Assembly (NCBI GenBank): GCA_049889695.1
Contig: JBMHCX010000014.1
Coordinates: forward strand, 1 to 64,000
Length of the DNA stretch: 64,000 nt
Direction: 5' to 3'
DNA from: WTJH01 sp049889695
GTDB lineage: Bacteria; Bacteroidota; Bacteroidia; Flavobacteriales; Flavobacteriaceae
Below the pieces are notes generated by a model, which ran no database searches, was not told the origin of the DNA, and was given only the letters and a program-made list of their open reading frames with translations. Shown piece after piece: positions 7,061 through 15,615 of the stretch; positions within the stretch are counted from its first letter, which is position 1, and the number at the start of each line of letters is the position of its first letter. The position numbers were made by a program, and so were the translations under genes.

Positions 7061-9507
7061 GGATCAATATCGATCTGTACCCGAGTATTGCGGAATTGTG
7101 CAATGGATTCGAAGCTTTGCTGAATTTTGGGCAAGAGAGCCTTAATTTGCTGTCGCTGTTGAACTCCCTGATATTTGACCAGTATCTCCTTGATGTAGCG
7201 ATTTCGGACCCGTGCAATACCTGGACTTGTAGGGCCTAGTACAATCGCTATTTCATATTGCTTCAGCACATTAGCATACCATTCAGCCGCCTTTTGGACA
7301 ATGTCTAACTGCTGATGGAGACAGCGTATCTGAATCAGTCGAACAAAAGGAGGATATTCAAAAGATCGCCGTTGGTGAAGTTCTTCTGCTACAAACGCTT
7401 TGTAGTCGTATTGTTGAATTTGGAGAATGAGTGGATGATCGGGTTGATAGGTCTGTAGTAATACCTGCCCGACTTCCGCAGCCCTACCAGCTCGTCCGGC
7501 CACTTGGCACAACATCTGAAAACACCGCTCGTGGGAACGAAAATCGGGGTAATACATCAACTGATCGGCATTGAGAATTCCCACCAAATGAACATTCTTA
7601 AAATTAAGTCCTTTGACAACCATCTGTGTTCCAACCAGAATCTGTACCTCTCCTCGATCAAAACGTTCAAATAAATCTTCAAAGGCTCCCTTTTTTCGTG
7701 TACTATCCCAATCTAATCTCGCCACAACCGCCTCTGGGAAAATTTGTTGGATTTGAGTTTCCAACTGCTGGGTTCCGAGCCCTTTGGTGTCCCACGTAGC
7801 CATCCCACAGGCATAACACTGGTGGGGAGCCTGCATCTGAAACCCACAATAATGACACCTCAACAAATGATCGAACTTATGGTACGTCAGACTAACATCG
7901 CACTGACTGCATTGTGGGGTATAGCCACAAGAAGAGCACTCCATTTGAGGGGCATAACCTCGTCGATTTTGAAAAAGTATCACCTGCTTTTTGGCCGCTA
8001 GTGTTGCCTGAATGGCCTGTATCATTGTGTCGCTAAAAGCTCCTTTCATCTGCCCATCTTTATGGGCTTGTTTTACATCTATGGTTTCTATAGTGGGTAA
8101 GGAAACACCGGTGTAGCGCTCAACAAGCTGCACCCATCCATATTTTCCTTGTTGCGCATTGTGGATAGATTCCAAGGAAGGAGTCGCAGATCCGAGCAGT
8201 ACTTTGGCGCCTAACTGACGGCCGAAAACCACTGCAGCATCTCGGGCTTGATACCTCGGTGCTGGATCGGACTGTTTGTAGGATGCCTCGTGTTCTTCAT
8301 CGACTATGATTAAACCCAACTGCTGAAAAGGTAATAAGACAGCAGAACGAGCCCCCAATATGAGTTGGGCTTCTCGTTCAGATCGCTGTACTTGCTCCCA
8401 AATTTCGGTTCGCTCCGAAAGACTGTAGCGGGAATGATATACCTTTAAAAAAGGATCGAAATATGCACGCAATCGACCGACCAACTGGGTGGTAAGTGAT
8501 ATTTCCGGCACCAGGTACAAGACTTGTTTCCCAGCGGCTAAGACTTCTTTAATCAAATGACTGTACACTTCTGTTTTCCCAGAGGCAGTCACCCCTTCAA
8601 ACAAGACGGTCGGATATTCCTCATATGCCAATTGTATGTCATCCAGTGCTCTTTTTTGTGCCGTATTTAAGGGCATCAACGGAACGGGATCGACCTGATC
8701 GGAAAACAGGGCTCTGTTCACCTGAACGGCCTGCGATTCCAGTATTTCTTTTTCAATCAACGCCTTTAGAGCCGGGATTTTGGCATCTGCTTTTCGCAAG
8801 AGTTCCCCTTGAGAGACCAAGGGCTTTTCGGGTGTATATAAATCAAAATAAGTCAGCAACACCGACTTTTGTTTCGGTGCCTTCTGCAAGCTGTCAAAAA
8901 CAGGATGAAGAAGTTCCAGATCATTCAAATATGGAGCCTGCAGCTGAACGTAGTTTTCGTATTTAGGGCGGTATTTTTCGTCTACTTGCTGATAAAGTTC
9001 TACCCCTCCTTTTTGAAGTAGTTTTTGAACCCCAGGCATCGGATTTACACGGTCGACTACCTTGGACAAAGCTTTCATACTTAAGGGCCCTTCTTCGAGG
9101 GCCGCCACTATGTCTTGTTCGAGGGAACTCAGGGATGCATCTAGCTCAGTAGTGTCCTTTAATGAAACCACGGACTGACTCTCCAAAAGAAAACTCGATG
9201 GGAGCGCTCCTTTAATCACCATCCCGAGAGGAGTACAATAATAGGCAGCTATCCATGACCAAAATGTCAGCTGATGGGAACTGATTAATGGGGGCTCGTC
9301 AAATACAAAAACAACCGCTTTTGCCTCATAACGCTGAGGAGGTGTCTGATGGCAGCTTTCCACTATACCCGTGTAGAATTTTTGCTTGCCAAACGGAACA
9401 ATCAGACGCTGCCCCGGAGCTACAGCAGGCCCTTTCAATTGATATGTAAACGTCTGCGGGAGGTTAAGCGGTAAGATCACGTCCACATAAAAGTCCGTAT
9501 TATCCAT
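7057..9507 (-). CDS. priA: Primosomal replication-restart helicase PriA
   Basis: 3'-to-5' DNA helicase that reloads the replisome at stalled forks, 816 residues, close to the usual flavobacterial length. The N-terminal DNA-binding domain (VILPLNLPQTFTYQL) is followed by Walker A GVTASGKTEV near 305-314, the DEEH box (IIVDEEHEASYKQ) near 403, and a zinc-binding insertion near 520-570 with paired cysteines (CSSCGYTPQCSQC, then CHYCG and CYACG). Helicase motif V-VI residues are seen in VGTQMVVKGLNF and VAGRAGRAAEVGQV. Its start overlaps the end of the YihY-like gene by 8 nt, so the two are translationally coupled. Its end overlaps the convergent LytTR gene by 4 nt. Confidence 0.96.
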   Translation of the reverse strand: MDNTDFYVDVILPLNLPQTFTYQLKGPAVAPGQRLIVPFGKQKFYTGIVESCHQTPPQRYEAKAVVFVFDEPPLISSHQLTFWSWIAAYYCTPLGMVIKGALPSSFLLESQSVVSLKDTTELDASLSSLEQDIVAALEEGPLSMKALSKVVDRVNPMPGVQKLLQKGGVELYQQVDEKYRPKYENYVQLQAPYLNDLELLHPVFDSLQKAPKQKSVLLTYFDLYTPEKPLVSQGELLRKADAKIPALKALIEKEILESQAVQVNRALFSDQVDPVPLMPLNTAQKRALDDIQLAYEEYPTVLFEGVTASGKTEVYSHLIKEVLAAGKQVLYLVPEISLTTQLVGRLRAYFDPFLKVYHSRYSLSERTEIWEQVQRSEREAQLILGARSAVLLPFQQLGLIIVDEEHEASYKQSDPAPRYQARDAAVVFGRQLGAKVLLGSATPSLESIHNAQQGKYGWVQLVERYTGVSLPTIETIDVKQAHKDGQMKGAFSDTMIQAIQATLAAKKQVILFQNRRGYAPQMECSSCGYTPQCSQCDVSLTYHKFDHLLRCHYCGFQMQAPHQCYACGMATWDTKGLGTQQLETQIQQIFPEAVVARLDWDSTRKKGAFEDLFERFDRGEVQILVGTQMVVKGLNFKNVHLVGILNADQLMYYPDFRSHERCFQMLCQVAGRAGRAAEVGQVLLQTYQPDHPLILQIQQYDYKAFVAEELHQRRSFEYPPFVRLIQIRCLHQQLDIVQKAAEWYANVLKQYEIAIVLGPTSPGIARVRNRYIKEILVKYQGVQQRQQIKALLPKIQQSFESIAQFRNTRVQIDIDP

Positions 9508-10432
9508 CTGAGTGATCTCGAATTTTTATGTTAGATTTTAAGTGTGTTAACACCGCATTAAGTTCAAAACCAAGCAAAAGAATATTGGCATTAATCCATA
9601 TATAAAGTAAAAAAATCAGTAGAGCCCCAATGGAGCCATACAACTGATTGTATTGCGCAAAATTATCGAGGTAAATCCCAAATAAATAGGTGGTAATGAT
9701 CAGCAACAAAGTCGTCATGCTCGCGCCTGGTGAAAAAAATCGGGCTTTTTTACCTTCAATCGTCCCAAAGTAATACAGAATTGCAGAAGAACAGTAGACC
9801 ATTAGTAAAATAAAGCCAAGCTGCACCCAACGGAAAAGATTTATATTCAGCGGAATGTTTTCGGCTACTCTACTTAAGATATAATACTCGAATAGCACAA
9901 AAACAGCAACGGCCATTAGCAAAAGAAAAGCGAGTAAGATAGCCACACAAACAGCATACAGGTATTGCTTAAAAAAATTACGGGAAAGCTTGACGTGATA
10001 CGACTCTTCAAAACCCGAAAATACGGCACTCACTCCATTGGCTGTTAGAATAATAGACAATAGCAGTACCGATGATAATAGCCCTCCACGAGGTTTAGCC
10101 TGAATATCCATAAATATGTCTTCAAAAAGAACGTGGGTTTCTCGAGGCAACAAAAGCTCTAAAAACTCCAATAGGATGGCATCGAAATTGTCGAGCGGTA
10201 TAAAGGGAATTAAGTTTAAGACAAATAATAAGAAAGGAAATAATGCCATAAAGAAGCTAAAAGAAATACTTCCAGCGCGCGCCGTTAAAGCGCCTCTTAT
10301 AATGCCTAATACGTAGAGTTCCAATAGGTCGTAAATGCTAAATCCACCCAGTCCAGGAAATCGGATAGCGTCCAGAAAACTCTTAGCTTTGTTGCCGATG
10401 GATTTAAATGTTGCGATGATTGAAGAATTCAT
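9500..10432 (-). CDS. YihY/virulence factor BrkB family inner-membrane protein
   Basis: A multi-pass membrane protein of 310 residues of the YihY (formerly RNase BN) family, now thought not to be a nuclease; its role is unsettled. The family signature is present: an N-terminal amphipathic stretch, LTARAGSISFSFFMALFPFLLFVLNLIPF near 52-80, and six hydrophobic helices, the last containing YGSIGALLIFLLYIWINANILLLGFELNA near 265-293. The ATG at 10432 lies about 5 nt downstream of a TATCTTTG (-7-like, 10445-10438), so the message could be almost leaderless. It is followed directly by priA with an 8-nt overlap and diverges from rlmH. Confidence 0.9.
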   Translation of the reverse strand: MNSSIIATFKSIGNKAKSFLDAIRFPGLGGFSIYDLLELYVLGIIRGALTARAGSISFSFFMALFPFLLFVLNLIPFIPLDNFDAILLEFLELLLPRETHVLFEDIFMDIQAKPRGGLLSSVLLLSIILTANGVSAVFSGFEESYHVKLSRNFFKQYLYAVCVAILLAFLLLMAVAVFVLFEYYILSRVAENIPLNINLFRWVQLGFILLMVYCSSAILYYFGTIEGKKARFFSPGASMTTLLLIITTYLFGIYLDNFAQYNQLYGSIGALLIFLLYIWINANILLLGFELNAVLTHLKSNIKIRDHSDG

Positions 10433-10483
10433 TAATTCAAAGATACAAAGCTTTGATCTTGCGTGTAATTGTAATTTTCAGAA

Positions 10484-10957
10484 GTGGAGATAGTTTTATT
10501 AAGTATTGGTAAAATACCCAAGGGCCCCTTAAGCGATAGCTTAGCGATCTATGAAAAGCGATTAGAGCATTTTTGCCGTTTTTCACAAGTAATATTACCA
10601 GACATAAAAGTTCTGAAAAACAGGAGAGAGAGCGAGCACAAAACTCTTGAAGCCAAAAGTTTTAAGGCTCATTTCAAAAAAGGCGATCGGATTGTCCTAT
10701 TGGATGAAAACGGACGTCAGTCCAGTTCTTTAGGGTTTTCACAACAGCTCCAAAAATGGCTCGAGGCATCTCCCAAACGATTGGTTTTTGTCGTGGGTGG
10801 CCCCTATGGCTTTTGCCCTAGCCTAAAATCAGATTACAAAGAACAGTGGGCACTTTCGTCTATGACCTTCTCGCATCAAATGGTCCGATTATTCTTCACG
10901 GAGCAACTCTATCGCGCCTTTAGTATTCTCCACAAACTCCCCTATCATCATCAATAA
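10484..10957 (+). CDS. rlmH: 23S rRNA pseudouridine-1915 N3-methyltransferase RlmH, GTG start
   Basis: SPOUT-class methyltransferase that modifies pseudouridine 1915 of 23S rRNA, 157 residues, normal length. The SAM-binding knot is visible as VVGGPYGF (103-110), and the conserved C-terminus is SHQMVRLFFTEQLYRAF (130-146) ending in PYHHQ. The first strand EIVLLSIGK matches relatives only if translation starts at the GTG at 10484. The stop codon TAA is followed immediately by the first ATG of the rdgB reading frame, so the two form an operon. Confidence 0.93.
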   Translation: MEIVLLSIGKIPKGPLSDSLAIYEKRLEHFCRFSQVILPDIKVLKNRRESEHKTLEAKSFKAHFKKGDRIVLLDENGRQSSSLGFSQQLQKWLEASPKRLVFVVGGPYGFCPSLKSDYKEQWALSSMTFSHQMVRLFFTEQLYRAFSILHKLPYHHQ

Positions 10958-10963
10958 ATGACT

Positions 10964-11545
10964 ATGGAATTATTATTCGCTTCGCACAACCAAAATAAAA
11001 TAATTGAAATTCAACAGATGCTTCCTGAAAAGATCAAACTCAAAGGTCTAAGCGATTTGGGTTGGGAAACACCTATCCCGGAAACGGGCGAAACACTCAC
11101 TGAAAATGCTTGGATTAAGGCAGACTTTCTATACCAAAAAACGAAAATGGATTGCTTTGCAGACGATACAGGATTGTTGGTTGAAGCACTGAACGGAGCC
11201 CCTGGGGTATACTCGGCTCGTTACGCAGGGCCTGAGAAAAACGCTCAAAAGAACATGCAGAAATTATTGGACGCTCTTCAAGAGCACTCTAACAGAAAAG
11301 CGAAGTTTGTCACAGCAATCGCCTGCTATTGGCAAGGGGAAAAACATCTATTTACCGGTGAGGTCAAGGGGGAGATTATGCTCCAAAAATCTGGTGATCA
11401 GGGGTTTGGTTACGATCCCATTTTTCAACCCGAGGGCTATTCGATTAGCTTTGCACAAATGGACGCCAAAGAAAAAAACCGTATAAGTCATCGTGGAATT
11501 GCTTTTCAAGCATTTCTGCAATTCATTAACAATAGATTGTCTTAA
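10964..11545 (+). CDS. rdgB: Non-canonical purine NTP pyrophosphatase (RdgB/HAM1)
   Basis: Hydrolyses ITP, dITP and XTP to monophosphates, cleaning the nucleotide pool, 193 residues from the ATG at 10964. The substrate loop SHNQNK follows the first strand ELLFA, FADDTGLLVEALNGAPGVYSAR is the catalytic segment, and GFGYDPIF near 144-151 together with KNRISHRGIAF complete the family pattern. An ATG at 10958 directly after the rlmH stop would add only Met-Thr; the second ATG gives the canonical MELLFASHN start. It is the second gene of the rlmH-rdgB operon. Confidence 0.94.
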   Translation: MELLFASHNQNKIIEIQQMLPEKIKLKGLSDLGWETPIPETGETLTENAWIKADFLYQKTKMDCFADDTGLLVEALNGAPGVYSARYAGPEKNAQKNMQKLLDALQEHSNRKAKFVTAIACYWQGEKHLFTGEVKGEIMLQKSGDQGFGYDPIFQPEGYSISFAQMDAKEKNRISHRGIAFQAFLQFINNRLS

Positions 11546-11586
11546 TCGGCCCAGCGCGCAACAAAAAAACTTGTACTTTAGGAGTC

Positions 11587-12354
11587 ATGAATCGCCTGAT
11601 CGTTTTTTTACTTTTTTCGGGGTTAATTTTTTCCCAGCAATCACTGTATGGCCAGAATCAATTTCTTAAAGCCAGAGTAGAAAATCAGAATACAGACATG
11701 CCCATGGGCAATGTTCACGTCTTGAATTTAACCCAAGTGATCGGTACTATCACAGACCAGGAAGGTCGGTTTGAACTACCGGCTGCTGTAAACGATACGC
11801 TATATTTTTCTTACCTAGGATACAAGCCCTTAAAAGTAGCTGTTACACAAGATTTTTTCGATTTTGGTGAAGCCAAGTTTGTCTTAACAGAACTCGCTTA
11901 TGCTTTGGAAGAGGTCATTGTTCGTCCATATCAACTGACTGGCTATTTAGATGTAGATGCCAAAACTGCACCAGTGAACCCAGCAGGTCGCTACAGAATT
12001 GCAGGCTTGCCCTCTGCAGGCTATGAGGGGGGGAATCGGAACCGAACGGCCATCAGTAAAGCGCTGGGGGCTTTGTTCAACCCGGCAGACCTGCTCTACA
12101 ATTTATTCAGTAAAAACGCCCGACAATTCCGCAAGCTCAAAAAAATGCGGGCTGACGATGAAATCAAAAATCTCCTGTCCGCAAAGTTCGACCGTGAAGT
12201 CCTTGTTCAATTACTGGGAGTAGACCGGGTGAATATTGAAGAGATTCTCCGGAACTGTAGCTATTCAGACGCATTTATTCGAGAATCGAATGATTTGCAG
12301 ATCCTCGAAGCCATCAGTGAGTGCTATGATGAATATCGAATACTAAAACTTTGA
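11587..12354 (+). CDS. Secreted or periplasmic protein with carboxypeptidase-regulatory-like domain
   Basis: 255 residues with an N-terminal signal peptide (FLLFSGLIFSQQSLYGQ, cut after about residue 22). Residues 25-110 form a carboxypeptidase-regulatory-like beta-sandwich: GTITDQEGRFELPA and DTLYFSYLGYKPL are the usual signature strands. From about 115 the rest is unlike that domain: an EEVIVRPYQLTGYLDVD stretch like the linker to a TonB plug, then an alpha-helical C-terminus to residue 255. Such stand-alone proteins of about 250 residues are common in Flavobacteriia; no function is established. A TACTTTAG (one mismatch to TAnnTTTG) lies just before the ATG. The downstream HEAT-like gene begins 1 nt after the stop, so the two are co-transcribed. 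Confidence 0.8.
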   Translation: MNRLIVFLLFSGLIFSQQSLYGQNQFLKARVENQNTDMPMGNVHVLNLTQVIGTITDQEGRFELPAAVNDTLYFSYLGYKPLKVAVTQDFFDFGEAKFVLTELAYALEEVIVRPYQLTGYLDVDAKTAPVNPAGRYRIAGLPSAGYEGGNRNRTAISKALGALFNPADLLYNLFSKNARQFRKLKKMRADDEIKNLLSAKFDREVLVQLLGVDRVNIEEILRNCSYSDAFIRESNDLQILEAISECYDEYRILKL

Positions 12355-12355
12355 T

Positions 12356-12883
12356 ATGAGCGAACTCCACGATTATCTGTCCGCGTTAAACGCCTCTATT
12401 GAACATCGACAGACGGGAGCTGAATATTTTCACAATCATCCAGAAAACGTTCCAAAACTCTTTGACTGGGCCACAGCGCCGAACGCTAAAAGAGTCAATA
12501 AAACCTCGGCTTGGATCTTGGAAGTATATGTCTTAAAAGATATTTCTGTTTTCCATACCTATTGGCCTTTACTGTTAGAGCGCCTGCCGCATATCAAAAA
12601 TGAAAGTATGCGTCGTCCCCTAAGTAAAATCACCCATATTTATTTGGAGGAATTTTTCGATCGTATTTCAGCGGAGCAAAAATCAGCCGTTTTAGGCATT
12701 TGTTTTGATTGGCTCTTAGAACCTGCTGCTGTAGCAACACTTAATTTTGCTCTTCGCTGTTTATATCTTCTTAAAGACCACGAAGCATGGGTATGGGAGC
12801 AATTACAGGCCATCGTCCAGGAACAATATCCATTGGCCAGTCCGGGCTATAAAGTAGCGGCACGTCAAATCATGAATCATTAA
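12356..12883 (+). CDS. HEAT-like helical protein next to purB (not a lyase)
   Basis: An all-helical cytoplasmic protein of 175 residues. Helix pairs such as TSAWILEVYVLKDI, SMRRPLSKITHIYLEEFF and TLNFALRCLYLLKDHEAW suggest four HEAT-like repeats, ending in GYKVAARQIM. Relatives are found directly upstream of purB in many Flavobacteriia and are often named adenylosuccinate lyase by neighbour transfer; this one shows none of the lyase signatures, which are all in the next gene. It starts 1 nt after the preceding gene and ends 48 nt before purB, which has its own promoter. A scaffold role is suggested only by the fold. Confidence 0.72.
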   Translation: MSELHDYLSALNASIEHRQTGAEYFHNHPENVPKLFDWATAPNAKRVNKTSAWILEVYVLKDISVFHTYWPLLLERLPHIKNESMRRPLSKITHIYLEEFFDRISAEQKSAVLGICFDWLLEPAAVATLNFALRCLYLLKDHEAWVWEQLQAIVQEQYPLASPGYKVAARQIMNH

Positions 12884-12903
12884 AAGTTCTGCTGAACAAG
12901 CCT

Positions 12904-12911
12904 TATATTTG
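12904..12911 (+). promoter_or_regulatory. -7 element of the purB promoter
   Basis: TATATTTG matches TAnnTTTG exactly, 20 nt before the purB ATG at 12932. No TTTG is seen at -33, so the call rests on the -7 box and its position. Confidence 0.55.
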
Positions 12912-12931
12912 TACTCAAATTTGAACAAATT

Positions 12932-14275
12932 ATGCCGCTGAACACCCTATCGGCCATTTCGCCTATCGACGGACGTTATCGAAAAAAAACCAAAGAATTA
13001 AGCCCCTACTTTTCTGAAGAAGCGCTCATTAAGTATCGCGTCCGCGTAGAGATAGAATATTTTATCGCGTTGTGCGAACTCCCAATCCCTCAATTATCGG
13101 ATTTTAATCCGTCTTATTTTGAAGAATTACGAGCCCTTTATCGGCACTTTTCTCAAGAAGATGCCTTTTTGATCAAAGAGATCGAACAAACGACCAACCA
13201 CGATGTAAAAGCGGTAGAATACTTTATCAAAAAAGAATTTGACAAACTTGGTCTAGAGTCTTTTAAAGAGTTTATACATTTTGGTTTAACCTCACAAGAC
13301 ATCAACAATACGGCTATACCTCTATCTATAAAAGAAGCTGTAGATAATATTTATCTGCCTTTGTTGGAGGACACGATTCAACAATTATCAGGTTTAGCCT
13401 CAGAATACGGGGACGTTAGTTTATTGGCACGAACACACGGTCAGCCGGCCTCTCCTACTCGCATGGGAAAAGAGTTTTTAGTTTTTGTTCAGCGTTTACG
13501 CAATCAGATAGAGCTCTTGAAGCAAATCCCCCATGCTGCAAAATTTGGCGGAGCAACGGGGAATTTCAATGCGCACCACATTGCTTACCCTACTGAAAAT
13601 TGGGAGGCTTTTGGAAAAGATTTCGTCGAAAACAAACTCGGACTTTCCCATTCTTTTCCGACAACTCAGATCGAACACTACGATCATTTCGCCGCCCTTT
13701 GCGATGCCTTAAAAAGAATCAACACGATTTGGATAGACTTTAGCAGAGATATTTGGACCTATATCTCTATGGACTATTTCAAGCAAAAAATTAAAGCTGG
13801 AGAAATTGGATCCTCTGCCATGCCGCATAAAGTAAATCCGATTGATTTTGAAAATGCCGAAGGTAACCTAGGTATGGCAAATGCTATTTTTGAGTTTTTA
13901 GCACAAAAGCTGCCTGTTTCGCGTCTCCAGCGAGATCTGACAGATTCGACCGTCTTGAGAAATGTGGGGATCCCTTTCGGGCACACCCTGATTGCGTTTA
14001 AATCCCTACAAAATGGTTTAGGAAAACTCCTTATCAATACTGAAAAAATAAATGCCGATTTAGAAGACAATTGGAGTGTTGTGGCAGAAGCCATACAGAC
14101 TGTACTGCGTCGTGTGGGCTACCCCAACCCTTATGAAGCTCTACTCGAACTGACACGTACACACGAAAAAATGTCTGCAGAAAAGATCAGCGCATTTATC
14201 GATACATTAGAAGTGGAAGAAGCCGTAAAAGCCGAACTCAAAAAGATCACCCCATTTAATTATACAGGGATTTAA
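12932..14275 (+). CDS. purB: Adenylosuccinate lyase
   Basis: Cytoplasmic enzyme of purine synthesis with two beta-eliminations: SAICAR to AICAR, and adenylosuccinate to AMP, both releasing fumarate. 447 residues, usual for the group. The fumarase/aspartase-superfamily signature GSSAMPHKVNP is at 293-303; HFGLTSQDINNTA (near 112-125) and ARTHGQPASPTRMGKE (near 165-180) supply the other active-site loops. The N-terminus (LSAISPIDGRY) is canonical. Another purine gene, purL, is in this window 22 kb away. Its end overlaps the convergent DUF4252 gene by 4 nt. Confidence 0.96.
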   Translation: MPLNTLSAISPIDGRYRKKTKELSPYFSEEALIKYRVRVEIEYFIALCELPIPQLSDFNPSYFEELRALYRHFSQEDAFLIKEIEQTTNHDVKAVEYFIKKEFDKLGLESFKEFIHFGLTSQDINNTAIPLSIKEAVDNIYLPLLEDTIQQLSGLASEYGDVSLLARTHGQPASPTRMGKEFLVFVQRLRNQIELLKQIPHAAKFGGATGNFNAHHIAYPTENWEAFGKDFVENKLGLSHSFPTTQIEHYDHFAALCDALKRINTIWIDFSRDIWTYISMDYFKQKIKAGEIGSSAMPHKVNPIDFENAEGNLGMANAIFEFLAQKLPVSRLQRDLTDSTVLRNVGIPFGHTLIAFKSLQNGLGKLLINTEKINADLEDNWSVVAEAIQTVLRRVGYPNPYEALLELTRTHEKMSAEKISAFIDTLEVEEAVKAELKKITPFNYTGI

Positions 14276-14844
14276 ATCGCTTGTAATTGGACGGTGTTGC
14301 GGACCTCAAGGGCATCCATCATAGGCCCTAGCTGGTCTTGTAGATTTTTATTCAATTTTTCACGATCCAATTTGTTGAGTAATAACAGTAATGCCTTGGG
14401 GTCTAGGTCATCTGCCAATAAGCGAAGAATGACAATGGCATCCTCGGCACCTGTGTACCAAATAATTCCCTCATCGATCGCATCTATACGTCCTTCGAAG
14501 AGGATACCTCCTCTTCTACTGTCCGACTGTATGGTCATCAATTCCTGATAACGGTCTTGTGCCAAAATAGTCTGCACAGTGGAAATCTCTTGCTCTATTT
14601 TTTGCGGCTTTTCAGGGTCAGCTCGGTAGAGCAACATATTCATTTTCCCAATACTTTGTAGTGTTTGCTTAGCAGAATCTTCCAAAGAATCTGAAAAAAA
14701 ACGCTCCGGCTGAATGGGTAAGTTGAATACCAGGAAATCTACGTCCTCCGTTTTCTCTACATAGTAACGCTGCAGAGATTTTGGGGACTCACAAGCTGTT
14801 GTCAGTAATAAACCAATACACAATAAAAAGTATACCCTTCTCAT
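14272..14844 (-). CDS. DUF4252 domain lipoprotein
   Basis: 190 residues with an N-terminal export signal ending at a likely lipidated Cys18 (LLLTTAC). The body fits the DUF4252 pattern: a first helix-strand unit (DVDFLVFNLPIQPERFF), a lysine- and glutamine-rich middle, and a second unit ending with a helical LLLLNKLDREKLNKNL. Function is unknown; in many Bacteroidota such genes sit with an extracytoplasmic sigma-factor gene, which is absent here. It follows the other DUF4252 gene by 7 nt on the same strand, so they form a two-gene operon of diverged paralogues, one lipidated and one with a plain signal peptide. Confidence 0.75.
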   Translation of the reverse strand: MRRVYFLLCIGLLLTTACESPKSLQRYYVEKTEDVDFLVFNLPIQPERFFSDSLEDSAKQTLQSIGKMNMLLYRADPEKPQKIEQEISTVQTILAQDRYQELMTIQSDSRRGGILFEGRIDAIDEGIIWYTGAEDAIVILRLLADDLDPKALLLLLNKLDREKLNKNLQDQLGPMMDALEVRNTVQLQAI

Positions 14845-14851
14845 ATAACGA

Positions 14852-15409
14852 TTATTTTTCGCTGACTTTTTTGAGCTGATCTCCTCCAGGAAGATCCATT
14901 TTTTCCGTTAAGGCAGCGATCTGATCTAAATCGATATTTCCCTCTAAGAGTAAAAGAACCGATTCGATGGTTTTGCCATTTAACTGGACTTCAGAATTAT
15001 TCATTGGGATTTTTCCTTTGGAGAACATCAACAATTGTTTCACTTTTTGGGTCTTTTCGTCTTGTTCTGCGTAAAAGGAAACCTCGGCCTCGTTTTCGCG
15101 AATATCCATTAAATTTTCTAAGGATTTATTTTTGGCGGCCTGGTCGACCCATGTCTGCATTTCTTCAGCAATAAATGCATTCCCTGAAATCAGTACTTTA
15201 AAGGTCGTGATACTCGAGACCATCTCAATAAACTCCTGAGCCTCCTCGTCAGCAGAACTTACCGTCATTCGGCCTAAAAGCTGAAACATTTTAGGACTTA
15301 TGGAAACATAGGTAACATCTTCATTATTCTGGTAAGTGTCAAAAATACTTTGTGCTTGAATTGAATTCAATCCAAGGATACTCAACAGTAGGACAATCGA
15401 TTTGCGCAT
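14852..15409 (-). CDS. DUF4252 domain periplasmic protein
   Basis: 185 residues. A signal peptide (MRKSIVLLLSILGLNSIQAQ) is cut after about residue 20. The rest has the DUF4252 layout: SIFDTYQNNEDVTYVSISPKM, the core ISTITTFKVLIS-like strand (here SSITTFKVLISGN), an ENEAEVSFYAEQ strand and a C-terminal helix with LDQIAALTEKMDLPGG. This is the more typical member of the pair and the first gene of the operon. It diverges from the S41 protease gene across a 206-nt gap that holds a possible regulated promoter for the protease. Cellular role unknown. Confidence 0.78.
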   Translation of the reverse strand: MRKSIVLLLSILGLNSIQAQSIFDTYQNNEDVTYVSISPKMFQLLGRMTVSSADEEAQEFIEMVSSITTFKVLISGNAFIAEEMQTWVDQAAKNKSLENLMDIRENEAEVSFYAEQDEKTQKVKQLLMFSKGKIPMNNSEVQLNGKTIESVLLLLEGNIDLDQIAALTEKMDLPGGDQLKKVSEK

Positions 15410-15536
15410 GAGATCTTGATTTACAAAATTGTTTCTACCGCAAGGTATAAAACTTTAAACAGAAGAGATGTTAAAGTATTGAGAATAGGGAGTTCAAACC
15501 TCAGAAACAAAAAAAAATCTTCAATCTAACTCGGAT

Positions 15537-15571
15537 TTTGCACTCTATTTTACATGCGCTAGGTATGTAAA
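15537..15571 (+). promoter_or_regulatory. Promoter with overlapping palindrome before the S41 protease gene
   Basis: TTTG (15537-15540), exactly 19 nt, then TAGGTATG (15560-15567), one mismatch from TAnnTTTG. A 7-bp inverted repeat, TTTACAT (15549-15555) and ATGTAAA (15565-15571), straddles the -7 box with a 9-nt spacer, a layout expected for a repressor operator. The ATG of the protease gene is 48 nt downstream of the -7 box. No regulator gene is adjacent. Confidence 0.4.
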
Positions 15572-15615
15572 TATTCCTTAATTTAGAGTCTTAAAAATTT
15601 TTGAATTTAAGGGTT

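Noticed and set aside
12356..12883. Second adenylosuccinate lyase gene
   Set aside because: No lyase signature is present; the sequence is a helical repeat protein and the whole enzyme is encoded by the next gene.
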